From positions 62,001-126,000 of the forward strand of contig NZ_SBFF01000001.1 of NCBI RefSeq assembly GCF_004151485.1: 64,000 nucleotides of DNA, given 5' to 3'. Below, one piece after another: positions 33,839-42,720 of the stretch. The position numbers and the translations under genes are program-made. The notes under the pieces are model-generated. The model worked only from the letters and a program-made list of their open reading frames with translations, was not told the origin of the DNA and ran no database searches. Origin of the DNA: Sphingosinicella sp. CPCC 101087. Its GTDB lineage: Bacteria > Pseudomonadota > Alphaproteobacteria > Sphingomonadales > Sphingomonadaceae. How positions within the stretch are numbered: the first letter of the stretch is position 1; every line of letters begins with the position of its first letter.

Positions 33839-35005
33839 ATGACTCCCGAACCGAATATCGCTTCACGCGGCGATCATGAGGACATCCTCTACCCGTCCGC
33901 CATCCCTTTCCTGCTGGTCCATCTCGGCTGCCTGGCTGCCTTCTGGACCGGGATCAGCTGGCCGGCGGTCGCCCTCTGCGTGACGCTTTACTGGCTCAGG
34001 ATGTTCGCGGTCACTGCGGGCTATCACCGCTTTTTCTCGCACCGATCGTTCGCGACGGGGCGCCTGTTCCAGTTCATCCTGGCCCTTCTCGCCCAGAGCA
34101 CGGCGCAGAAAAGCGTCTTGTGGTGGGCAGCCAAGCATCGGCACCACCACCTTCACTCCGATACGCCGCGCGACGTCCATTCGCCGCGGCATACCGGCTT
34201 TCTCTACAGCCATGTCGGATGGATCTTCTCGCGGCGGCATGACACCGCCGATCTCGGCCAGGTTCCCGATCTCGCGCGCTATCCCGAGCTTCGCTGGCTG
34301 CACAAGTTCGAGATCGCGCCCGCTCTCCTCCTCGCCGGCCTCTGCTTCCTGATCGCAGGATGGTCCGGCCTGGTGGTCGGGTTCCTGTGGAGCACGGTGC
34401 TCGTCTACCACGCCACCTTCTGCATCAACTCGCTCGCCCACGTGCGCGGCCGCAAGCGCTATGTGACCGGCGACGATTCCCGCAACAATCTGCTGCTGGC
34501 GCTGATGACCATGGGCGAAGGCTGGCACAACAATCATCACGCTTATCCGAGCAGCGTCCGCCAGGGCTTCCGCTGGTGGGAGATTGACGTCACCTGGTAC
34601 GTCCTGAAGATGCTCGCCGGACTCGGAATCGTGTGGGACCTGAAATCGCCGCCCCGACGCGTGCTGCGCAACGAGCATCGACTCGGCACGCGCACCATCC
34701 AGCGAACGGCCGAGCAACTCGCCATGCGCTTCGACCCCGAGCGCATCGCCCAGTCGATCGCCTCGACGCTTCACCCGCCCGAGCTGTCCGCGCTGCGGCA
34801 CGCGCTCGCCCATGCCCGCGATCGCGCCGGCGAGACGCTGGCCGGCCTGCATGCGCCGCACGTGCCCAGCCGCGCCGAACTCACGGCCCAGGCGAAGGCG
34901 ATGTTCGCGAGGACCCCATCGCTCGACGATATCGTCGAGCGCGGCCACGAGCTGCTCCTGGCGGCGATCGGCAGCCACCTCATGGCTTCGCCCGTCAAGG
35001 CCTGA
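33839..35005 (+). CDS. Membrane fatty-acid (acyl-CoA) delta-9-type desaturase
   Basis: Predicted 388-residue integral membrane di-iron desaturase. The three histidine boxes are complete: HRFFSH at 63-68, HRHHH at 100-104 and HNNHH at 230-234. Four hydrophobic segments are spaced as expected. The C-terminal ~100 residues form a hydrophilic extension rich in Ala, Arg and Glu, longer than in minimal desaturases. It should introduce a cis double bond into a saturated acyl chain and so adjust membrane fluidity. The ATG lies 17 bp after a strong terminator, with only a weak ribosome site. Confidence 0.92.
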   Translation: MTPEPNIASRGDHEDILYPSAIPFLLVHLGCLAAFWTGISWPAVALCVTLYWLRMFAVTAGYHRFFSHRSFATGRLFQFILALLAQSTAQKSVLWWAAKHRHHHLHSDTPRDVHSPRHTGFLYSHVGWIFSRRHDTADLGQVPDLARYPELRWLHKFEIAPALLLAGLCFLIAGWSGLVVGFLWSTVLVYHATFCINSLAHVRGRKRYVTGDDSRNNLLLALMTMGEGWHNNHHAYPSSVRQGFRWWEIDVTWYVLKMLAGLGIVWDLKSPPRRVLRNEHRLGTRTIQRTAEQLAMRFDPERIAQSIASTLHPPELSALRHALAHARDRAGETLAGLHAPHVPSRAELTAQAKAMFARTPSLDDIVERGHELLLAAIGSHLMASPVKA

Positions 35006-35052
35006 GGGTTCAACTCCGCCGCGACGCGCGTCATGGCGCGAACGGAGATGCC

Positions 35053-35670
35053 TTAGCGGCCGCCCTCCCGGTCCATGCCCTCGATCAGCGCGCGGGCCAT
35101 TGCGGATAGGAGTCTGGCCGGCTTTTCCTCTTCCTGAAACTGCCCGCTGACGAAGGCGCCGTTGATCACGAGCGCGAGCTGTGCGGCAAGCGCGTCGGGA
35201 CGGGCCGCGCCCATCCTTTCCAAAATCCTCTTCACGCGTTGCCGCAGCTCGGCCTTGTGGGCGGCCGCAACGGCGCGAGCAGGATGGCGGCGATCCGAAA
35301 ATTCGGCCGCGACGTTCAGCTGCGGGCAGCCGCGATAGTTCGGCCGTCGGATCCGTTCTTCGATCCATTCGAGATGAGCCTCGAGCTCGGCAGCGGGATC
35401 GCCTTGGTGAGCGGCCGCCACGCTGTCCCAGTGGCGCCAGAAGTCCTCGTCCTCGCGCCTCAGGAATGCCTCGACCAGATCGTCCTTGGAGGCGAAGTAA
35501 CGATAGAGGCTGGTCTTGGCGACGCCGGCCCGCGCCACGATCAGATCGACTCCGACCGCCCGGACGCCTTCACGGTAAAATAGGTTCGCCGCCGTCTCGA
35601 GAATATGGTCCCGAAGCTCGGCGCCTTTTGCGGGCCGGCCAGGAGCATCGGGACCTGATGTCTTTGTCAT
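35053..35670 (-). CDS. TetR-family regulator (operator ACAGAC-N2-GTCTGT)
   Basis: Predicted 205-residue repressor. The N-terminal helix-turn-helix covers roughly residues 19-65 (LRDHILETAANLFYREGVRAVGVDLIV, then AGVAKTSLYRYFASKDDLVEAFL). The C-terminal ligand domain has GCPQLNVAAEF, a motif with a cysteine seen in TetR_C proteins that react with electrophiles. An ACAGACAAGTCTGT palindrome lies 31 bp upstream of its start, and two more lie before the saccharopine-dehydrogenase-like gene at 36623-37666. Autorepression plus repression of that gene is inferred. Confidence 0.88.
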   Translation of the reverse strand: MTKTSGPDAPGRPAKGAELRDHILETAANLFYREGVRAVGVDLIVARAGVAKTSLYRYFASKDDLVEAFLRREDEDFWRHWDSVAAAHQGDPAAELEAHLEWIEERIRRPNYRGCPQLNVAAEFSDRRHPARAVAAAHKAELRQRVKRILERMGAARPDALAAQLALVINGAFVSGQFQEEEKPARLLSAMARALIEGMDREGGR

Positions 35671-35700
35671 CGAGCCCCCGAGTTATGGTGCGCACCTGAT

Positions 35701-35714
35701 ACAGACAAGTCTGT
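35701..35714. promoter_or_regulatory. TetR operator, autoregulatory site
   Basis: ACAGAC-AA-GTCTGT is a perfect 6-bp inverted repeat, 31 bp before the tetR-like start. The same half-sites occur twice at 37683-37719. Confidence 0.65.
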
Positions 35715-35877
35715 TGCTGCTCGTCCAGAATTTTCAACGCCGATCACGAAGCTCCTGGACGGGTGCGCCGGCGGTAGCCGCGTTCAGGATCATGCCGGAG
35801 CCGGCGACGACGCCAACGTCTCCGCCACCCGGGAAAATCTCGTTCCGGACGCCGCATCGGAAGAGAGGTGCCGGACT

Positions 35878-36417
35878 TTATCTGGATGGGGCGGCCACCA
35901 TGGAGGCGGAGGGGTCCGCCTGTCGTTCGAACAGCAGATCGTTCGCGTCGGCCGCTTCCGCCCGCGAGCGTCGCCGAAAGCCCTGCCTCTCGAGGAGCGC
36001 GATCGAGGCCTTGTTGTCCGGATGCACGGTGGCCCTGAGCGGATCGATGCCGCGTTCGGTCGCGAAATCGACCAGAGCGGCGAGAAGCTCGCGCCCGAGC
36101 CCCCGGTTCCAGAACGGTCGGGCCAAGCCGTAAATGAGCTCTTCGCCGCCTTCGTCCGGGCGGGCCATCCCGGCCCAACCTATCAGCCTGCCCGAAGGCC
36201 GTTCCACCACGGCGCCGGTCCCGTAGCCGTGGAGCCGGAGATTGCGCCGCGAATTGCGGACCCAGAGCGCCGCATCGGCGCGGCTGAGCGCACGTCCGTC
36301 GTCGACATAGCGGCGCACGTCGGGATCGGCGAACAGGTCCACGAGAGCGTCCACGTCCTCATCCTCGAACGGGCGGACGAAGAGCCTCGCCGTCTCGAGC
36401 TGCGCATCCTGTATCAT
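35878..36417 (-). CDS. GNAT-family N-acetyltransferase (RimJ/RimL-like)
   Basis: Predicted 179-residue acetyltransferase. LETARLFVRPFEDEDVDALVDLFADPDVRRYV is the usual RimJ-like opening. The acetyl-CoA loop is in FWNRGLGRELLAALVDFATERG, and ATVHPDNKASIALLERQGF is the conserved late segment. The start at 36417 follows GGGAGG by a few bases; an upstream extension lacks family sequence. It should move an acetyl group onto a protein N-terminus or a small amine. It is flanked by non-coding gaps of about 205 bp and is not obviously in an operon. Confidence 0.87.
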   Translation of the reverse strand: MIQDAQLETARLFVRPFEDEDVDALVDLFADPDVRRYVDDGRALSRADAALWVRNSRRNLRLHGYGTGAVVERPSGRLIGWAGMARPDEGGEELIYGLARPFWNRGLGRELLAALVDFATERGIDPLRATVHPDNKASIALLERQGFRRRSRAEAADANDLLFERQADPSASMVAAPSR

Positions 36418-36622
36418 GTGGTCCTCCCATCCGGCGCAGCGGCCCGATCCGCCGGCTGCGGCGCGGGAGAAGGCCGCGGCGACGCCGGCCACGAGCCCCC
36501 CGATGCTCCCAATCGATGCCGGTGGCCGAAGTCGCTCCCGGACTGTTCCTATGGTCGGCCTGCGGATTGCAGCGCAAGTCGTGACGCGCCGCTTGTCCCA
36601 CGCGGACATTCGAGTGGAGCCC

Positions 36623-37666
36623 TCAGGCGGCGGCGAGATCCAGCGTCAGGAGATCCGGAGCCAGCGCCTCGAGAAAGGCCCGCGCTTCGAAGGCGGCGCC
36701 CGGCGCAAGTGCGCCCGACGCCTTCGACTCGCCGCGGAGGATGCGCTCGACGGCTTCGCAGACCAAGGGCGCCGAGAAGGCGTAGATATCCTGGCCCGAC
36801 GCGGCGAGGCGCCGCTCCCGGCCCGAGCGGCGGACAATCGCCTCGACGAGGAAGCGCTGCGCCGAACGGCCGGTTTCGTCGGCTGGCTCCGGAGGCGGCG
36901 TGGCGGGATCGCGGACGTCGCGAAGGGCGGTACCATTGAGATAGGTGTGAAGCTCGGCGGTCCGAACGTGCTGCGAGATCAGGACGATCTCCGAGAAGGG
37001 AAGTTCGATCATCCCCTGCCGATGGAATGGTGGCGGGAATTCCCAGTCCATCTCGGCGGGAGGCGAAGGCAGCGGTTCGAGCCGGCCATCGGCAACGACC
37101 AGGCGCCGCGCCGTGTTTCGCTCGCCGGTGATTCGCGTTCCCTTCGTGGGGTGCCAGCTGTCCAGCGCGATGCCGATCCGGATCTCGTCGGCACCCTCCC
37201 ATTCGTCGAGGGCCGCCGTCACAAGCAGGTCGGCTAATCCGCCGTAGAAGCCCATCGCCGGCATCACGACCAGACCGGCGTCCCGCGCAGGTGCGTCAAA
37301 CCGCTCGAAGATCGCGCGGGCGCTCGGCTGCTCCGCCGTGACGTCCAGATAATGCGCCCCGGCGCGAAGCGCCGCGGCGGCCACCGCGTCGGCCGTCTCC
37401 AGGAAGGGCCCGGCGCAATTCACCACCGCTGCGACGCCTGCGAAGGCGCGGTCGAGCGAGGCCGGATCGTCGAGCGAAGCTTCGTGGATCGCCATTCCCC
37501 GCCGGGCAAAGCCGAGCCCCTCAAGCTTCGCTGAACTCCGCCCGACCGCGACCGGCGTCAGCCCGCGCCGCTCCAGCTCCGACACCAGGAAGCGGCCGGT
37601 ATGTCCGTTGGCGCCGAAGATGGCGACTCGCCCTTGCTCGGACGACTTGCGGGTCAGAAGATCCAC
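36623..37666 (-). CDS. Saccharopine dehydrogenase-like NAD(P)-binding protein
   Basis: Predicted 347-residue protein of the saccharopine-dehydrogenase NADP-binding (trans-acting enoyl reductase-like) group. The Rossmann motif IFGANGHTGRFLVSELERRG lies near residues 14-33. VVNCAGPFLETADAVAAAALRAGAHYLDVTAEQ, read in parts, is the family hallmark at 80-115. A GTG start at 37666 is chosen because AAGGAG lies 7-8 bases upstream. Two ACAGAC-N2-GTCTGT operators lie 17-53 bp before it, so it is the main target of the TetR at 35053-35670. The substrate is unknown. Confidence 0.82.
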   Translation of the reverse strand: MDLLTRKSSEQGRVAIFGANGHTGRFLVSELERRGLTPVAVGRSSAKLEGLGFARRGMAIHEASLDDPASLDRAFAGVAAVVNCAGPFLETADAVAAAALRAGAHYLDVTAEQPSARAIFERFDAPARDAGLVVMPAMGFYGGLADLLVTAALDEWEGADEIRIGIALDSWHPTKGTRITGERNTARRLVVADGRLEPLPSPPAEMDWEFPPPFHRQGMIELPFSEIVLISQHVRTAELHTYLNGTALRDVRDPATPPPEPADETGRSAQRFLVEAIVRRSGRERRLAASGQDIYAFSAPLVCEAVERILRGESKASGALAPGAAFEARAFLEALAPDLLTLDLAAA

Positions 37667-37682
37667 CTCATTCTCCTTCGAT

Positions 37683-37719
37683 ACAGACCTGTCTGTTCTG
37701 TAGATACAGACAGGTCTGT
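37683..37719. promoter_or_regulatory. Double TetR operator
   Basis: ACAGAC-CT-GTCTGT (37683-37696) and ACAGAC-AG-GTCTGT (37706-37719) are 23 bp apart centre to centre, about two helical turns. They lie just upstream of the GTG start at 37666 and match the single site at 35701-35714. Confidence 0.7.
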
Positions 37720-37834
37720 ATCGCGTCAACAGGAGCGATTGCGCGAGGAGCCAGAAAAGGACCGCGCACAACGTGGACTTCGGCTCGGCCCGGCCGCTCA
37801 CGCTCGCGAGCGCTTCAGCACCCTTTCGCGTCGG

Positions 37835-39049
37835 CTATGCGCCGATCTGCGCGCAACGGGCCGCCTGAGCGGGAGCATCGCGGCGGGCGCCGGCCAGCCG
37901 GGCCGTAACGAGAGCGAGCCCGCCAGCGACGAGCGCCAAGCCGGCAGTGGCCCAGCCGGTGGAGCCAAGCCCCCATCGATGCACCACCATCCCCCCGGCC
38001 AACGCGCCGAGCGCGATTCCGAGATTGGCGGAGGCAATGTTCATGGCCATGGCAAAGGCCGGCGCCCGGCCTCCAGCCAGAGTCACCCGGACCTGGCAGA
38101 GCGCCACACCCGCCGTGTGAGCGGCTCCCCAGGGCACCAGAAGCGCAAGAACCACGCCCGGCCCTGCCCCGCTTCGAGTGGCGGCGAGAACCGAAGCGGC
38201 AAGCAGTGCGAGGCAGGCGACCGTCGCGCCGAGCGGAGCGCGGTCCGCGATTCGAGCCACATAGGCGTTGCCGATGAGCCCGACGCCGCCGAACGCCGTC
38301 AAAGCGAGGGCGAGCGAGAGACCTTCGAGCCCGGCGAGCGCCCCAAGCAGGGCAGCGATATAGGTGTAGGCGGCAAACATGGCGGCGAAGACCGCGACGG
38401 AGAGCAGGAGGTGGCTGACGAACAGGGGCCGCGCGAGGAGGCCGAGCTGCTCCCGGATCGATGGTGCCGACGACCGGCCGACCGCAGGGAAACCGACGAC
38501 GACCAATCCCGCCGTCGCCAAAGCAAGCAGGGCCAGCACGGCGAAAGCGGGAGCCCATGCGCCGCTGCCGACCAGCGCGACTCCGGCCGGCATCGCCAGG
38601 ACGAGGCCGATGGCGAAGCCGAGATTGGCGAGCGCGAGCGCGCGGCCGCTTCGCCCGGGCGGCGCGAGCGCCGTCACGACCCTGGCTCCTGCACCGAGGA
38701 ATACGGGGAGGGCAGCGCCCTGAACGATGCGTATCGCGATCAGCACCATGAAGTCGGGAACGAGGATCGAGGCGATATTGCCGGCGGCAAACAGGAGCAG
38801 GGTCCCGGCCAGGAGCCGGCGCGGCGGCTGACCGGCGAGCGCAAGCATGCACAGCGGACCGGCCACTGCCGCCGATAAAGCGAAGGCGCCGACCAGATGC
38901 GCGGTCTCCGCAAGCTCCAAGCCGAGGTCGCGAGAGAGGATCGGGAGCAAGCCGACGACGATGAACTCCGTCGCGACGATGACCGCGCCTCCGATTGCCA
39001 GGAGCCACAATGCGCGGCCCAGCGCGGCTGCGCGGGCCGCCTCGGTCAT
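37835..39049 (-). CDS. MFS drug/arabinose efflux-type transporter (DHA1)
   Basis: Predicted 404-residue, 12-helix transporter of the AraJ/CmlA-like efflux group. VATEFIVVGLLPILSRDLGLE is typical of the first helix, and IRIVQGAALPVFLGAGARVV covers the motif C-like fourth to fifth helices. Its start overlaps the SDR stop by 4 bp, so the two form one transcript. That transcript is controlled from the divergent TetR at 39898. Likely role is export of a small toxic compound; substrate unknown. Confidence 0.87.
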   Translation of the reverse strand: MTEAARAAALGRALWLLAIGGAVIVATEFIVVGLLPILSRDLGLELAETAHLVGAFALSAAVAGPLCMLALAGQPPRRLLAGTLLLFAAGNIASILVPDFMVLIAIRIVQGAALPVFLGAGARVVTALAPPGRSGRALALANLGFAIGLVLAMPAGVALVGSGAWAPAFAVLALLALATAGLVVVGFPAVGRSSAPSIREQLGLLARPLFVSHLLLSVAVFAAMFAAYTYIAALLGALAGLEGLSLALALTAFGGVGLIGNAYVARIADRAPLGATVACLALLAASVLAATRSGAGPGVVLALLVPWGAAHTAGVALCQVRVTLAGGRAPAFAMAMNIASANLGIALGALAGGMVVHRWGLGSTGWATAGLALVAGGLALVTARLAGARRDAPAQAARCAQIGA

Positions 39050-39795
39050 GCGTTGGCTCCTCCGTCGATCGTCAAGCCGGCGCCGTTGATCGAGCGCCCT
39101 TCCGGCCCGACGACGAACGCCACCAGTGCGGCGATGTCGTCGGCGCTTCCGTAGCGCGGGATCGCCATGCGGGCGCGCTGCGCCTCGGCGCCCGGGCCCT
39201 CGGCGGGGTTCATGTCCGTGTCGGTCGAGCCCGGATGGACGAGATTGACGGTAATGCCCCGCGGACCGAGATCGCGTGCCAGTCCCTTCGTCCAGCCGAT
39301 CAGCGCCGCCTTGCTCAGCGCGTAGAGGCTTACGTCCGGCTCGGTGACGCGTTCGGCCAGGTTGCTGCCGATCGAGACGATCCGCCCCCCTTCGCCCATG
39401 TGCGCAGCCGCGGCCTGGCTGGCAATCACGACCGCCCTGACGTTGACCGCCAAAGTGGCATCGATGTCCTCGAGGCTGAGCTCGGCAAGCGGCCCGCCGC
39501 GGAAGATGCCGGCATTGTTGACCAGAATGTCGAGCCCGCCAAACGCCCCCGCCGCATCGTTCACCGCACGGCGTATGGCCGCAGGATCGCCGGCGTCCGA
39601 CTGGAGGACGAGCGCGCGCCGGCCGGCCGCCTCGATGTCCCTCCCGACCGCCTCGCCGCGGTCGGCGGACCGCTCGTAGGTGATGGCGACGTCGGCGCCG
39701 TCACGCGCGAGCCGGCGCGCTATCGCGGCGCCGATTCCGCGGCTGGCGCCGGTGACGAGCGCACGTTTTCCGAGCAGAGGAAGGCGGTCGGTCAT
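39046..39795 (-). CDS. Short-chain dehydrogenase/reductase
   Basis: Predicted 249-residue classical SDR. The cofactor motif TGASRGIG is at 15-22, NNAG at 93-96, a catalytic serine is in SIGSN near 141, and Y158/K162 are in YALSK. The C-terminus ends NGAGLTIDGGANA, as is typical. Specific activity cannot be set; FabG-like quinone or ketone reductases are closest. It is coupled to an efflux-type MFS gene and is divergent from a TetR gene with shared operators. Confidence 0.9.
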   Translation of the reverse strand: MTDRLPLLGKRALVTGASRGIGAAIARRLARDGADVAITYERSADRGEAVGRDIEAAGRRALVLQSDAGDPAAIRRAVNDAAGAFGGLDILVNNAGIFRGGPLAELSLEDIDATLAVNVRAVVIASQAAAAHMGEGGRIVSIGSNLAERVTEPDVSLYALSKAALIGWTKGLARDLGPRGITVNLVHPGSTDTDMNPAEGPGAEAQRARMAIPRYGSADDIAALVAFVVGPEGRSINGAGLTIDGGANA

Positions 39796-39812
39796 CGTGG
39801 AAGATCCTTTTC

Positions 39813-39884
39813 TGTAGTGATCGATACAGATCACGTGCCAAGGTTGCCCCGGCCCGTCAAGTGAATTATGTATCAACCGATACA
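39813..39884. promoter_or_regulatory. Two TetR operators in the SDR/tetR divergent promoter
   Basis: A perfect TGTATC-AACC-GATACA repeat lies at 39869-39884, and an imperfect copy, TGTAGT-GATC-GATACA, lies at 39813-39828, 17 bp before the SDR start. This places one site at each promoter of the divergent pair. Confidence 0.62.
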
Positions 39885-39897
39885 GATTGGATGGCAG

Positions 39898-40521
39898 ATG
39901 GCGGAACGCGGGCGACGACGCAGCTTCGACAAGGACGTGGCGCTGGCCCGCGCGATGGAGCTGTTCTGGGACAAGGGCTATGAAGGGGCGTCGATCAGCG
40001 ATCTGACCCAGGCGATGGGGATCGCTCCGCCGAGCCTCTATGCCGCCTTCGGCAGCAAGGAGGCGCTGTTCCGCGAGGCGCTCAATCTCTACGGCACAAC
40101 CGAAGGCGTCGAGATCTGGGCCGCGGTCCACGCCGCCCCCACGGCTTACGAGGCCGTCGCGGGATTTCTTCTGGAGACGGCGCGCGTCTTCACCCGGCCG
40201 GGCAAGCCGCCGGGCTGCCTCGTCGTCCTTTCGGCGCTTCACGCCACCGAAAGCTGCGAGACGGTGCGCAGCGAGCTCGTGCGACTGCGTCGGGAAGCGA
40301 TCGACGACATGGCCAATCGCCTCCGCGACGGCATCAGCGCGGGAGAGCTCCCGCAAGACAGTGACGTCCAGGCTCTGGCGAGCTTCTACGTGACGGTGCA
40401 GCAGGGCATGTCCATCCAGGCGCGCGACGGGGCTTCGGAAGCCGAGCTGCGCGCGATCGCGCACGCCGCTCTCGCGGCCTGGCCGGGGCGCCGCGACGAG
40501 CGATCGGGGCCCGATCGGTAG
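39898..40521 (+). CDS. TetR-family regulator (operator TGTATC-N4-GATACA)
   Basis: Predicted 207-residue regulator. The N-terminus GRRRSFDKDVALARAMELFWDKGYEGASISDLTQAMG (in parts) and PPSLYAAFGSKEALFREAL is typical of the TetR subgroup often divergent from SDR or glyoxalase genes. The ATG at 39898 is preferred because an earlier ATG at 39868 sits against the operator. The C-terminal domain has GCLVVLSALHA, with a conserved GCL cysteine. It probably represses the SDR-MFS operon and itself. Confidence 0.88.
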   Translation: MAERGRRRSFDKDVALARAMELFWDKGYEGASISDLTQAMGIAPPSLYAAFGSKEALFREALNLYGTTEGVEIWAAVHAAPTAYEAVAGFLLETARVFTRPGKPPGCLVVLSALHATESCETVRSELVRLRREAIDDMANRLRDGISAGELPQDSDVQALASFYVTVQQGMSIQARDGASEAELRAIAHAALAAWPGRRDERSGPDR

Positions 40522-40568
40522 AAGCTCGGCCGCCGGTGACTCGGCGGCGCGCGGCCGAGGAACCCCGG

Positions 40569-41189
40569 CTAATCCTGCGTGTCGCCCGAGAGCGGCGTTG
40601 CGCGCATCGAAGGCCGGGCGGCGAAGCGATCGAGCCAGCCGCTCAGCCGCGGCCGGCCGTCTCGGAAGTCCGGCAGATCGCGAAACGCAATCCAGCTCAG
40701 GGCCGTGGCCACGGCGACATGGCCGACATGAAGCGGCGCCTCGGGATCCAGCTCGCGCTCCAGCCAATCGTAGCTCGCCACGAGCTTCTCGGCATAACCG
40801 TCGCCAAGCGGCGGGTAGCGAAGCGGCTCGGGGCGACGGACGGTCTCCCACCGGAGCGCGATTCCGGCCTCGCACACACCCTGGGCCACTGCCTGCATGG
40901 TCAAGGCCTGCCATCGCCGCGCGCCCGTCTCCGGGATCAGCTTCCTTCCCTCGTTCAGGCTGTCGAAAAAGGCGCAGATCACATCCGAATCGAAGATCGG
41001 AGCCTGTCCGGGGCGCACCAGCACCGGCACCTTCCCCAGCGGATTGTGGGCGAAGACGGCCTCGTTGCGGTTGGTCGGGCTGGTCTCCTGGTGGACCACC
41101 TCGAGCCTGTCGGCGAGGCCCACCTCGTGGGCGAAGACCAAGGCCTTTCGGGCATAAGGGGAGTGGGTCTGGTAGAGAAGCTTCATCAT
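40569..41189 (-). CDS. Glutathione S-transferase family protein
   Basis: Predicted 206-residue GST. The N-terminal thioredoxin-like domain starts MMKLLYQTHSPYARKALVFAHE, with S10 in the usual catalytic serine position of the bacterial 'SPYxRK' group. NPLGKVPVL carries the cis-proline and FDSDVICAFFD contacts glutathione. The C-terminal helical domain follows to ATPLSGD. It lies 5 bp from the M20 peptidase gene upstream and is likely cotranscribed. The substrate is unknown. Confidence 0.88.
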   Translation of the reverse strand: MMKLLYQTHSPYARKALVFAHEVGLADRLEVVHQETSPTNRNEAVFAHNPLGKVPVLVRPGQAPIFDSDVICAFFDSLNEGRKLIPETGARRWQALTMQAVAQGVCEAGIALRWETVRRPEPLRYPPLGDGYAEKLVASYDWLERELDPEAPLHVGHVAVATALSWIAFRDLPDFRDGRPRLSGWLDRFAARPSMRATPLSGDTQD

Positions 41190-41194
41190 GGGTC

Positions 41195-42601
41195 TCACTG
41201 GCTGTCGTGAAGGAGGTGCGCGAGCGCGGAGACGAGCCGCCGTGCGGTCGGGAGGTGAAGGAATTCGTTGGGTCCGTGAGCGTTGGACTGCGGGCCAAGC
41301 ACGCCGGTGACGACGAACTGGGTCGCTGGATAGAGCGAGCCCAACATGGACAGGAACGGGATTCCCCCGCCTCCGCCCATGAAGGCGCAGGACCGGCCGA
41401 ATGCTCCGATCGAGGCGGCCTCCAGGCTCGTCCGGAGCCATTGAGCGAGCGGCGGCGCGTGCCAGCCGGGGGAGACGAGCTCGGCGCGAAATTCGACCCG
41501 TGCCCCATAGGGAGGTTGTGCCTCGAGCAGCGCCTTCACTTTCTCCGCCGCCGCTTGCGCGTCCAGCGTCGGCGGAAGCCTGAGACTCACCTTGAGGGCA
41601 AGCCACGGGTGCATGACGGCCGCGGCATCGGCGATCGACGGCAGGCCGTCCATTCCGGTGATCGCGAGTTGGGGCCGCCAGGCGCGGTTGAGCGCGAGCT
41701 CCGCAGCATCGTCGGCGACCGGCCGAACGCCGTCCAGGAACGGCAACGGCCTGTAGAGCATGGACCCGAGCAGGAGGCCGGCGCCACGCGCCTGCTCGCG
41801 CCGCTCGGCCGGGATCTCGACCTGAAGGTCCGCGAGGCGGACTTCACCCGTGCCCGGGTCCTCCAGCCGCGAAAGCAGGGTCCTGGCGATCCGGAACGGC
41901 GATGCGACCAGGCCGGAGGCGTCGCCCGAATGGACGCCTTCGGCGAGCACTTCCACCGTCAGTGTGCCGGCCACCTGGCCGCGCAGCGAGGTCGTCGACC
42001 AGAGCCGCTCGTAATCCCCACATCCGGCGTCGAGCGCAACAACGAGGCCAGGATTTCCGATTCGCTCCTCGAGCTGGTCTATATAGTGGGGAAGATCGCC
42101 GCTGCCGGACTCCTCGCAGGCCTCGATGAGGATACGGCAGGGCGGATGCGCCAGGCCTTGCTCGCGCAAGGCCAGGAGCGCGAGGATCGCGCCGAACAAG
42201 GCATAACCGTCATCGGCGCCTCCGCGGCCGTAGAGCCTCTCACCCTCGATCACGGGCGCCCAGGCGCTTCGCCCAGGGGCCCAGCCGTCCAGCGCCGGCT
42301 GCTTGTCCAGATGACCGTAGATCAGCACCGGCGCGCGGGCGTCGCCGGGCACGTCGATGAAAAGGACCGGCGTACGGCCGGGAAGCCGCACGACCTCGAC
42401 GCGCGCCTCCGGTACCCGGGCGAGACGGCTTCGCGCCCAGCCGGCCATGAGGTCCACGGCACGCTGGATATGACCGCTGGTCTCCCAGCCCGGATCGAAG
42501 GCCGGGGACTCGCAGGGTATCGCCATATAGGCCAGGAGCGCCGGCATGACCTCGGCGTCCCAGGACCGGCTTACGAAGGCCTTCAGCTTTTCGACGTCCA
42601 T
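41195..42601 (-). CDS. M20-family metallopeptidase (dipeptidase/carnosinase-like)
   Basis: Predicted 468-residue cytosolic zinc peptidase. Metal ligands are visible as H97 (YGHLDKQP), D130 (GRGGADDG) and E163/E164 (EACEESGS). A late histidine lies in SNAHGPNEF. The dimerisation or lid domain lies between about residues 210 and 400. The start at 42601 follows GGTGGGAAC. This subgroup cleaves dipeptides or N-acyl amino acids. The gene is divergent from an Lrp-type regulator, and an amino-acid PLP enzyme lies just beyond, which suggests an amino-acid or dipeptide catabolic unit. Confidence 0.88.
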   Translation of the reverse strand: MDVEKLKAFVSRSWDAEVMPALLAYMAIPCESPAFDPGWETSGHIQRAVDLMAGWARSRLARVPEARVEVVRLPGRTPVLFIDVPGDARAPVLIYGHLDKQPALDGWAPGRSAWAPVIEGERLYGRGGADDGYALFGAILALLALREQGLAHPPCRILIEACEESGSGDLPHYIDQLEERIGNPGLVVALDAGCGDYERLWSTTSLRGQVAGTLTVEVLAEGVHSGDASGLVASPFRIARTLLSRLEDPGTGEVRLADLQVEIPAERREQARGAGLLLGSMLYRPLPFLDGVRPVADDAAELALNRAWRPQLAITGMDGLPSIADAAAVMHPWLALKVSLRLPPTLDAQAAAEKVKALLEAQPPYGARVEFRAELVSPGWHAPPLAQWLRTSLEAASIGAFGRSCAFMGGGGGIPFLSMLGSLYPATQFVVTGVLGPQSNAHGPNEFLHLPTARRLVSALAHLLHDSQ

Positions 42602-42720
42602 GTTCCCACCTCGACTTGACGAGGCGCAGACTAGACGCGCAAGCGTACGTTCCTTCTGCAAGCTTTGCGGGTTTTGCGCCGAAATTCCGCGATTGCACGG
42701 CCCATCACGAGGATCTTCGC

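Noticed and set aside
35701..37719. CRISPR-like or tandem repeat array
   Set aside because: Only three short palindromes occur, positioned at promoters; they fit TetR operators, not an array.
39046..41508. An 820-codon fusion-like frame containing the SDR
   Set aside because: Only the last 249 residues are SDR; the rest is antisense to the TetR gene and reads through the operator region.
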